Shown: positions 1-5,044 of the stretch, piece by piece
Layout: every line of letters starts with the position of its first letter
How positions within the stretch are numbered: the first letter of the stretch is position 1
Made by a program: the position numbers and the translations under genes
DNA from: Candidatus Omnitrophota bacterium
Lineage (GTDB): Bacteria > Ratteibacteria > UBA8468 > B48-G9 > DSTR01
Direction of reading: 5' to 3'
NCBI GenBank assembly: GCA_023818865.1
Contig: JAMWDF010000173.1
Location: 1 to 5,044 of the forward strand
DNA: 5,044 bases
The notes under the pieces: model-generated
The model's database searches: none
Told to the model about the DNA's origin: nothing
Seen by the model: only the letters and a program-made list of their open reading frames with translations

Positions 1-1145
1 GCCCCAACATTAATTACTGCTACGCCACCAGCCAGTTTAGCTAGTCTTACTTCCAGCGTCTCCCAGTCATAGTCAGAGGTTGTTTTTTCTTTTTCGGCCT
101 TAATCTGGTTGATCCGGCCCTGGATCTTGGAAGCTGAACCGGCGCCTTCCACAATCGTCGTGTTTTCCTTGTCAACAATCACCCGTTTGGCCCGGCCAAG
201 CATACTCAGGTCTACATTCTCCAGTTTCAATCCCAGTTCTTCCATAATTGCCTGACCACCAGTGAGAATCGCAATGTCTTCTAGCATTGCCTTGCGCCGA
301 TCACCAAAACCAGGGGCTTTCACGGCGCAGCAGGCTAAAGTCCCCCGAAGCTTATTCACCACTAGTGTCGCCAAGGCTTCCCCTTCTACTTCTTCCGCTA
401 TGATTAGCAAAGGTTTTCCGCTCTGGGCAACCTTTTCTAGCAGGGGGAGAATATCTTTTACTGCTGAGATTTTCTTGTCATGAATTAGAATGTAGACGTC
501 CTGGAGAACACACTCCATTCTTTCGGCATCGGTGATGAAATAAGGAGAGAGGTAACCTCGATCAAACTGCATCCCTTCCACTACCTTTAGTTCTGTTTCT
601 GTCCCTTTGGCTTCCTCAACGGTAATTACTCCCTCCTTGCCAACCTTGTCCATAGCGTCAGCAATCGTTTTCCCAATCTCTAGGTCATTGGCGGCTGCAA
701 TCGTGGCTACCTGCTGGATTTCCTGCTTGTCCTTAACCGGCTTACTCATCATTTTCAGCTTGTCCACAACTGCCTTGACCGCTTTTTCAATTCCCCGTCG
801 AAGATGTACTGGATTTGCTCCAGCCGCCACATTCTTGAACCCTTCCCGGGCAATCGCCAGGGCCAGAATAGAAGCGGTGGTTGTACCATCACCAGCAACA
901 TCGTTTGTTTTGGAAGCCACCTCCCGAAGAAGTTGAGCCCCCATATTTCGGAAAGGGTCCTCCAGCTCTATCTCCTTGGCAATAGTTACCCCGTCGTTAA
1001 TCACGCTGGGGGAACCAAACTTCTTCTCCAGAACAGCACACCGTCCCTTAGGCCCTAATGTGGGCTTAAGGGCTTCCGCCATAATTTCCATCCCCTCCAG
1101 AATCTTACGTCTGGCATCTTCTCCCAGTAATATCTGTTTCGCCAT
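1..1145 (-). CDS. groEL: Chaperonin GroEL (60 kDa subunit), C-terminal part cut by the window edge
   Basis: Large subunit of the cytoplasmic ATP-driven chaperonin, which refolds client proteins inside a double heptameric ring capped by GroES. Residues 1-381 of about 540 are present; the gene runs off the left edge before the final third, including the third ATPase aspartate (Asp398 in E. coli). Visible hallmarks are the nucleotide-loop LGPKGR (30-35), NDGV with catalytic Asp51, GDGTTT (85-90, Asp86), VEGMQFDRGYLSPYF (189-203) and KAPGFGDRRKAML (276-288). The apical client/GroES-binding hydrophobics match E. coli positions (Tyr198, Tyr202, Phe203, Leu233, Leu236, Leu258, Val262, Val263). The ATG at 1145-1143 follows GGAGGAG by a few bases. 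It lies 16 bp after groES, so the two are one operon. One oddity: Cys36 stands where most GroELs have Asn (GRNVVL). No frameshift is seen. Confidence 0.98.
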   Translation of the reverse strand, partial: MAKQILLGEDARRKILEGMEIMAEALKPTLGPKGRCAVLEKKFGSPSVINDGVTIAKEIELEDPFRNMGAQLLREVASKTNDVAGDGTTTASILALAIAREGFKNVAAGANPVHLRRGIEKAVKAVVDKLKMMSKPVKDKQEIQQVATIAAANDLEIGKTIADAMDKVGKEGVITVEEAKGTETELKVVEGMQFDRGYLSPYFITDAERMECVLQDVYILIHDKKISAVKDILPLLEKVAQSGKPLLIIAEEVEGEALATLVVNKLRGTLACCAVKAPGFGDRRKAMLEDIAILTGGQAIMEELGLKLENVDLSMLGRAKRVIVDKENTTIVEGAGSASKIQGRINQIKAEKEKTTSDYDWETLEVRLAKLAGGVAVINVG

Positions 1146-1161
1146 TTTCTCCTCCTGGTTG

Positions 1162-1464
1162 TCACTTCTCTTCAACTACCGCCAGAATATCCTCTTCTTT
1201 AAGAATCATATATTCTTTACCCTCAACCGTTACCTCTGTACCTGCATACTTCCCGTAAAGTACTTTGTCCCCTACTTTTACTTCCATAGGCACAACTTTC
1301 CCGTCATCATCCAATTTCCCCTTGCCTACAGCAATCACTTTCCCTTCCTGAGGCTTCTCCTTGGCAGTGTCTGGCAAGATAATGCCTCCCTTTGACTTCT
1401 CTTCTGCTTCCAGTGGCTCAACCACTACGCGATCACCTAACGGTCTAAGTTTAAACTTAGCCAT
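1162..1464 (-). CDS. groES: Co-chaperonin GroES (10 kDa subunit)
   Basis: Cytoplasmic heptameric lid of the GroEL chamber; it binds the GroEL apical domains and closes the folding cage. The 100-residue product has the full family length. It begins with KLRPLGDRVVVEP (residues 5-17). The mobile loop EEKSKGGIILPDTAKEKPQEG (about 21-41) carries the GroEL-contacting hydrophobic tripeptide of GGIIL. GDKVLYGKYAGTEV and the closing EYMILKEEDILAVVE complete the beta-barrel. The ATG at 1464-1462 is preceded by AGGAGGT (1477-1471) with a 6-nt spacer, so this start is secure. It is the promoter-proximal gene of the groES-groEL operon. The leader before it is about 105 nt long and holds no CIRCE element that I can see, so heat-shock control by HrcA is not supported by sequence. 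Confidence 0.98.
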   Translation of the reverse strand: MAKFKLRPLGDRVVVEPLEAEEKSKGGIILPDTAKEKPQEGKVIAVGKGKLDDDGKVVPMEVKVGDKVLYGKYAGTEVTVEGKEYMILKEEDILAVVEEK

Positions 1465-1542
1465 TTCTACACCTCCTCTGGTTGGTTAAAAGGTTAACGG
1501 GGACATACCTTGTTACTCTTTGATGCTATTTCCCCTCTGAAT

Positions 1543-1558
1543 GTTTCACCGGTTTAAC
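1543..1558. promoter_or_regulatory. Imperfect palindrome, candidate operator between the divergent genes
   Basis: GTTTCACCGGTTTAAC is a 16-bp inverted repeat with 6 of 8 base pairs matching around the centre ACCGGT. It would lie at about +12 to +27 of the groESL transcript and would cover the weak -35 of the rightward promoter. A bound repressor here could therefore affect both directions. No regulator gene is visible in the window, and a 16-bp imperfect palindrome can arise by chance. Confidence 0.25.
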
Positions 1559-1581
1559 GCAGCACTTTCTTGTGATATGAT
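1554..1581 (+). promoter_or_regulatory. Predicted extended -10 promoter for the rightward DUF362 gene set
   Basis: TGATATGAT (1573-1581) matches an extended -10 (TGn followed by TATGAT). A weak -35, TTAACG (1554-1559), sits 16 nt upstream. The transcript would start near 1588, leaving a leader of about 40 nt before the TTG start at 1627. The -10 hexamer (1576-1581) shares five of its six positions with the leftward groESL -10 (1577-1582). Predicted from motif only. Confidence 0.5.
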
Positions 1582-1586
1582 ACAAG
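1569..1586. repeat. Short inverted repeat enclosing both -10 boxes
   Basis: CTTGT (1569-1573) and ACAAG (1582-1586) form perfect 5-bp arms separated by 8 bp, centred on the shared -10 region. It may be an operator half-site pair or a chance by-product of the symmetric -10 sequence. As RNA it would be a weak hairpin without a U-run, so it is not a terminator. Confidence 0.25.
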
Positions 1587-1605
1587 GAATTGATATCCTG
1601 GTCAA
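1577..1605 (-). promoter_or_regulatory. Sigma-A type promoter of groES-groEL
   Basis: Read on the minus strand, TTGACC (1605-1600), a 17-nt spacer and TATCAT (1582-1577) form a near-consensus housekeeping promoter. It predicts a transcript start near 1570 and a leader of about 105 nt before groES. The leader includes two GGTTAA direct repeats (on the plus strand at 1484-1489 and 1492-1497) but no strong hairpin. The -10 overlaps that of the rightward promoter. Confidence 0.75.
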
Positions 1606-1626
1606 ATTACCCTTAGGAAAACTTTC

Positions 1627-2763
1627 TTGAAAACTATCAGAAAGAACAACTTGGCTTTATTAGAGACGACCGTAGCCATCGTTAGGTGTCCAGACTACAA
1701 TCCTGAGAACCTTCAGCAAGCCATTTCTCGTCTGGCGCAACTTCTTCGGTTAGATTTTTCTCGGGTAAATTCTCCGATTTTGCTCAAGCCAAACATGCTC
1801 TCTGCCCGTTCTCCCCAGGAAGCGGTGACTACCCACCCTCATCTTTTGCTCGCCCTGGGCAAATTACTGGCTTCACCTATCCTTATTGGAGACAGCCCGG
1901 CTAATAGTGCTCGGCCGGTAGAAGATTACTGGCAGGATTGTGGGCTCAAGGAAGTTGCCTCTAGGCTCAATGCTCGGCTGGTCAAATTTGACCAGCCGGT
2001 ATTTGTTTCTCTTAGGGTAAAGAAAAAGCTAATTGATGTGCCGCTGGCTGCAGCTAGTCAAAAGTGGCCAATAATAAATCTACCAAAATTAAAAACCCAT
2101 AGCCTTACCCTCATTACCGCAGCCGTAAAAAACCTTTACGGTTGCATCCCGGGATTCAAGAAAAGCCTCCTTCATAGCCAGTTTGTTTCCCCACAAGATT
2201 TCTGCTGGCTTCTTCTGGAACTTTACCGAAAAATAGAGAGGAACGTGTTACTTCACCTGGTTGATGCTATCACCATCATGGACGGAAAAGGACCATCAGC
2301 TGGCCGGGTCCGCCCAGGTGGCTATCTTATTGCAGGGGTTGATGGCATCGCGGTTGACATGGTATGTGCCGAGTTACTAGGACTAAAGCCGGTTCAGGTA
2401 CCTCATTTGCACCTCTGGAACCAATTTTACAGCTTACCCCAGGTGACTGTTACTGGTGATTCCCTTGTGGCCTTGCGGGATGTTGATTTACCCGGTGTGA
2501 CTTTTCCTCTCCAATTGCTCAAGTTCCCGTTTTTCAATCAATTGTTTTCAGCCCTAAGACCATTTTTTTCTATTTTCCCGGAGATTGACCAAAAAAGCTG
2601 CCAGCAATGTTTGGCCTGTGTTCAGGTCTGCCCGGTCAAGGCTATTTTAAAACCACCAGATATTTGTCTTTCAAGGTGCATCCGCTGCCTTTGCTGTTTT
2701 GAAGTTTGTCCTTACCGAGCAATCAGATTAAGAAAATCATTTCTAGCAAAATGTCTTACCTAA
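1627..2763 (+). CDS. DUF362 family protein with C-terminal double [4Fe-4S] ferredoxin domain
   Basis: A 378-residue protein of the DUF362 family, whose biochemical role is not firmly established. The DUF362 part spans about residues 15-290 with family-typical segments: LLKPN (52-56), GDSP (88-91), NLPKLKTH (151-158), KNLYGCIPGF (168-177), DGKGPSAG (219-226) and GVDGIAVD (237-244). A ferredoxin domain follows. Its first cluster ligands are Cys325, 328, 331 and 335 (CxxCxxCxxxCP). The second set is Cys351, 354, 357 and 361, with extra cysteines at 347 and 356. The protein is probably a soluble cytoplasmic electron-transfer or redox-linked enzyme; no signal peptide or clear membrane anchor is seen. 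The start is TTG at 1627, behind a weak AGGA (1615-1618), since an in-frame stop at 1591-1593 excludes longer versions. TTG at 1651 is an alternative start. It leads the rightward gene set, 40 bp before the isomerase gene. Confidence 0.9.
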   Translation: MKTIRKNNLALLETTVAIVRCPDYNPENLQQAISRLAQLLRLDFSRVNSPILLKPNMLSARSPQEAVTTHPHLLLALGKLLASPILIGDSPANSARPVEDYWQDCGLKEVASRLNARLVKFDQPVFVSLRVKKKLIDVPLAAASQKWPIINLPKLKTHSLTLITAAVKNLYGCIPGFKKSLLHSQFVSPQDFCWLLLELYRKIERNVLLHLVDAITIMDGKGPSAGRVRPGGYLIAGVDGIAVDMVCAELLGLKPVQVPHLHLWNQFYSLPQVTVTGDSLVALRDVDLPGVTFPLQLLKFPFFNQLFSALRPFFSIFPEIDQKSCQQCLACVQVCPVKAILKPPDICLSRCIRCLCCFEVCPYRAIRLRKSFLAKCLT

Positions 2764-2803
2764 CCAATTCTTATGGTAAAATTTTTTTAACCAAAGGAGG
2801 AAG

Positions 2804-3616
2804 ATGAATAAGACAAGCGGGATCGGCGTGATTTATTATAACTTCTCGTTTAATGACTTTCCGGATTTTTTCAACTGGTGCCGGGAACACCAAGTGAATT
2901 TTGTAGAAATTCAGGCTAATTCCCTCTATCAAACAGGCCAGCCCGAGGAGATGGCGGAAAAGGTAGCCGTTCTCTTGGACGAGTACCACCTTTGTGTGTC
3001 TCAACTTTCTGCTGGAAACGACTTTATTCAACAGACTCCGGAAGACCTGGAGAAACAGATCAACCGGATGCACCAAGTGTTCAAACTGGCTCATCTTCTA
3101 GGAACAAACCTGATTCGGGTTGACGGAGGCTGGCCCAAAGAGGGGGTGGAAGAAAGCAAATTTGCTAAGCTGATTCTTTATGGATTAGAAAAAACTGTGG
3201 AGATGGCAGAAAAAGAAGACATTTACCTGGCCCTGGACAACCATGGAAGTGTTACCAATAACTACCAGTTTCAGCTGGAATTGCTTACTCAAATTAGTTC
3301 AAAGAGGCTGGGAGCCAATCTGGATACTATGAACTATCGGTGGTATGGGTACTCAGTGGAAGAATTACCTTCCATTTATGAAAAAATCGCTCCTTATGTT
3401 CGGCATACCCACCTAAAAGACGGAGTTGGGGCCCGTTCAGAGTATCAGGGGAAGGTTCTTGGCCAGGGAGAAATCCCCTTAAGCACAGCTTTCTCCATTT
3501 TGAAAAAACATGGTTATACTGGGGTTTGGTGCGTTGAATATGAAGGGGCTGACAAAGAGAAGGGGTACGCCGAAAGTGTCGCCTGGTTAAGAAAACAGCT
3601 GGCGGAACTTATCTGA
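2804..3616 (+). CDS. Sugar-phosphate isomerase/epimerase family protein (xylose-isomerase-like TIM barrel)
   Basis: A 270-residue cytoplasmic protein of the AP-endonuclease-2/xylose-isomerase-like TIM-barrel superfamily, which also holds IolE/IolI-type and ketose-epimerase enzymes. Members usually use one divalent metal to isomerise or epimerise a sugar, keto-inositol or related substrate; the substrate here cannot be told. Barrel strands are visible at VNFVEIQ (31-37), LIRVDGGW (103-110), YLALDNHG (141-148), LGANLDTMN (169-177), VRHTHLKD (199-206) and VWCVEYEG (241-248). Likely metal ligands are Asp145, Asp174, His203 and Glu245. The first is usually Glu (LALENHG), so Asp145 is a conservative change. 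The ATG follows AAAGGAGG (2793-2800) by only 3 nt, a short but usable spacing. It lies 40 bp after the DUF362 gene with no terminator between, and 10 bp before the transporter. No Ile codon in it is ATA (0 of 14). Confidence 0.9.
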   Translation: MNKTSGIGVIYYNFSFNDFPDFFNWCREHQVNFVEIQANSLYQTGQPEEMAEKVAVLLDEYHLCVSQLSAGNDFIQQTPEDLEKQINRMHQVFKLAHLLGTNLIRVDGGWPKEGVEESKFAKLILYGLEKTVEMAEKEDIYLALDNHGSVTNNYQFQLELLTQISSKRLGANLDTMNYRWYGYSVEELPSIYEKIAPYVRHTHLKDGVGARSEYQGKVLGQGEIPLSTAFSILKKHGYTGVWCVEYEGADKEKGYAESVAWLRKQLAELI

Positions 3617-3626
3617 TTTAACGAAC

Positions 3627-5044
3627 ATGGCAAGAGAAAGATGGGGCAGCAAGCTGGGAATTATTCTGGCTGTGGCTGGTAGTGCCATTGGACTGGGCAA
3701 TTTTCTTCGGTTTCCGGTGCAGGCAGCCAAAAATGGTGGGGGAGCATTCATGATTCCCTATTTAGTGGCCCTTTTCTTACTGGGGATCCCCCTTATGTGG
3801 ATTGAATGGACTGCGGGAAGATTTGGCAGCGGATTTGGACATGGAACTGCTCCTGGAATTTTCCATTCAATGTGGTCAAAAAACAGATTTATAAAATATT
3901 TTGGTGTTATAGGAATTTTTGGACCAATTGTAATTTTTATATATTACACATATATTGAATCATGGCTTCTTGGCTATGCTTTTTTTTCTCTTACAGGAAA
4001 ATATGCTACTGCGACAACTCAGGAAAGCATGCAAGCATTTTTGAGAGGATATCAAGGGCTTGAATCAAATCAATATTTTAGCGGACTTGGAACTGCATAT
4101 TTATTTTTTCTTCTTACTTTTCTTCTGAACATTTTAGTAATTTACCATGGCATTCGCAGTGGAATTGAAAAACTCTGCAACTGGGCAATGCCTGCACTCC
4201 TTATATGTGGAATAATTCTTGCAATAAGAGTTCTAACTCTCGGCACACCTGATCTAGCAAAACCTGATTGGAACTTAAAAAATGCACTTGGTTTTCTTTG
4301 GAATCCTGACTTTTCTGCACTTAAAAATGCAAAGGTCTGGCTTGCTGCTGCAGGACAGATTTTCTTTACTCTTTCAGTAGGAATTGGAGTAATTCTTACC
4401 TATGCAAGTTATCTAACAAAAAGAGATGATGTTGTTCTCTCAGGTCTTACCTCAGCAGCAACAAATGAATTTGCTGAAGTAATACTTGGAGGAAGTATTG
4501 TTATACCTGCTGCATTTGTATTTTTCGGACCAGAGCAAATTGTAAAAATTGCAACTAGTGGTGCATTCAATCTTGGTTTTGTAACAATGCCTTTAATATT
4601 ACTAAAAATTCCATTTGGGATAATTTTTGCTTTTCTGTGGTTTATACTTTTATTCCTTGCAGGTATAACTTCAGGAATTTCTCTTGCACAACCAGCAATT
4701 GCTTTTCTTGAAGATGAATTTAATATTTCAAAAAAAAATGCAGTCATAATTTTTTCTGTAGTTACATTTCTATTGTGTCAGCCATCAATTTTCTTTTTAG
4801 GCCAGGGCGTAGTAGATGAACTTGATTTCTGGGGAGGAACATTCTGTTTAGTCCTATTTGCAACAATAGAAACAATTTTATTTGCCTGGATATTTGGAAT
4901 AGACAAAGCATGGGAAGAAATCCATTCAGGTGCAGATATAAAAATTCCAAAATTTTATAAATTCATAATAAAATATATAACCCCTACTTTTTTACTCTTT
5001 ATACTTGGATTCTGGTTCTACCAACATGGATTACCTACAATCTT
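3627..5044 (+). CDS. LeuT-like sodium-dependent amino-acid transporter (neurotransmitter:sodium symporter family), 3' end beyond window
   Basis: Inner-membrane Na+-coupled symporter of the SNF/NSS family, most like Aquifex aeolicus LeuT (aligned from memory). It is open for 472 codons to the right edge, so only the last helix region and tail are missing. Numbering here, LeuT in brackets. Na1 site: Ala20 (22), Asn25 (27), Thr248 (254), Asn280 (286). Na2 site: Gly18 (20), Ile21 (23), Ala345 (351), Thr348 (354), Ser349 (355). Gates: Arg3/Asp363 (5/369) inside and Arg28/Asp400 (30/404) outside. Substrate site: Tyr107, Phe247, Ser250 are kept; Ser19 replaces Asn21, Ile103 Val104, Ile253 Phe259 and Leu353 Ile359. 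Glu284 equals LeuT Glu290, implying chloride independence. The substrate is probably a small hydrophobic amino acid. The ATG lies 10 bp after the isomerase stop without a Shine-Dalgarno sequence, suggesting translational coupling. Composition changes sharply near codon 72 (see separate entry). Confidence 0.93.
   Translation, partial: MARERWGSKLGIILAVAGSAIGLGNFLRFPVQAAKNGGGAFMIPYLVALFLLGIPLMWIEWTAGRFGSGFGHGTAPGIFHSMWSKNRFIKYFGVIGIFGPIVIFIYYTYIESWLLGYAFFSLTGKYATATTQESMQAFLRGYQGLESNQYFSGLGTAYLFFLLTFLLNILVIYHGIRSGIEKLCNWAMPALLICGIILAIRVLTLGTPDLAKPDWNLKNALGFLWNPDFSALKNAKVWLAAAGQIFFTLSVGIGVILTYASYLTKRDDVVLSGLTSAATNEFAEVILGGSIVIPAAFVFFGPEQIVKIATSGAFNLGFVTMPLILLKIPFGIIFAFLWFILLFLAGITSGISLAQPAIAFLEDEFNISKKNAVIIFSVVTFLLCQPSIFFLGQGVVDELDFWGGTFCLVLFATIETILFAWIFGIDKAWEEIHSGADIKIPKFYKFIIKYITPTFLLFILGFWFYQHGLPTI
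3835..3875. other. Composition junction inside the transporter gene (recombination or assembly join)
   Basis: Hand counts of G+C per 60-base line give 52, 47 and 53% for 3661-3840, then 30% (3841-3900) and 22% (3901-3960). From 3841 to 5044 the total is about 33%. ATA supplies 0 of the first 7 isoleucines of this gene and 0 of 14 in the isomerase upstream, but 21 of the 47 isoleucines after codon 78. The frame is intact across the junction, which lies in the conserved GHGTAPGIF segment (residues 71-79). This fits a join between two homologous genes at a conserved stretch. The exact crossover point cannot be fixed from sequence alone. Confidence 0.75.

Noticed and set aside
262..1395. Several open plus-strand frames opposite groEL and groES
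   Set aside because: They are shadows of the highly conserved chaperonin genes; their low-complexity Ser/Ala/Thr-rich translations and lack of ribosome sites argue against coding.
1561..1566. AGCACT, resembling the core of a CIRCE half-site
   Set aside because: No matching GAGTGCT partner lies at the required 9-bp spacing on either side.
2774..2782. TGGTAAAAT, an extended -10-like sequence before the isomerase gene
   Set aside because: No acceptable -35 lies 16-18 nt upstream (TCTTAC at 17 nt), and such AT-rich matches are frequent between genes. An internal promoter is possible but not supported.
2775..2792. GGTAAAATTTTTTTAACC as a possible terminator between the DUF362 and isomerase genes
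   Set aside because: The arms pair poorly (mismatch at the fourth base pair), the stem is AT-rich, and the T-run lies inside the would-be hairpin rather than after it.
2771..3094. Open minus-strand frame opposite the isomerase gene
   Set aside because: It lies antisense to a well-supported gene, has no ribosome site and encodes no recognisable protein.
4409..4950. Two open minus-strand frames opposite the transporter gene
   Set aside because: They are antisense to a continuous LeuT-like coding region with intact motifs; their translations match no known family and reflect codon bias on the other strand.
1..5044. Search for CRISPR arrays, insertion sequences, tRNA genes, attachment sites or a defence system
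   Set aside because: No regularly spaced repeats, transposase or integrase motifs, cloverleaf-like sequence or defence-protein signatures were found; nearly all of the window is taken up by four coding regions and a 162-bp divergent promoter region.

Overview
The window looks like a bacterial chromosomal segment, possibly from a metagenome-assembled contig. It has four convincing protein genes in two divergent units, plus one remarkable internal discontinuity. The host of the first ~3.8 kb cannot be named. Moderate G+C, strong AGGAGG-type ribosome sites, a TTG start, a consensus-like sigma-A promoter and a ferredoxin-domain DUF362 protein suggest an anaerobic or thermophilic bacterium of Firmicutes or similar affinity; this is inference only.

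Left part (minus strand, 1-1464): a classical groES-groEL chaperonin operon. groEL is cut by the left edge after residue 381. A sigma-A promoter (TTGACC-N17-TATCAT) lies about 105 nt upstream of groES. No CIRCE element (the HrcA operator usual for groESL in Gram-positives) is visible. Two other imperfect palindromes lie on or beside the promoters.

Middle (1465-1626): a compact divergent control region. The -10 boxes of the leftward groESL promoter and of a predicted rightward promoter overlap almost completely on the symmetric heptamer TATGATA (1576-1582).

Right part (plus strand, 1627-5044): a tightly spaced set of three genes. First is a DUF362-family protein with a C-terminal double [4Fe-4S] ferredoxin domain. 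After 40 bp comes a xylose-isomerase-like TIM-barrel sugar-phosphate isomerase/epimerase. After 10 bp comes a LeuT-like Na+-dependent amino-acid transporter, open to the right edge (472 codons seen). The spacing suggests co-transcription; a shared pathway is not evident.

Most notable point: within the transporter gene, base composition drops abruptly near 3840, from about 51% G+C (3661-3840) to about 33% (3841-5044). ATA isoleucine codons go from absent to common, yet the reading frame and LeuT-like protein continue without a break. This indicates an in-frame mosaic of two homologous genes, by natural recombination or by a chimeric assembly join. Until resolved, everything right of about 3840 may not belong to the same genome as the left part. 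I found no mobile element, CRISPR array, RNA gene or defence system.
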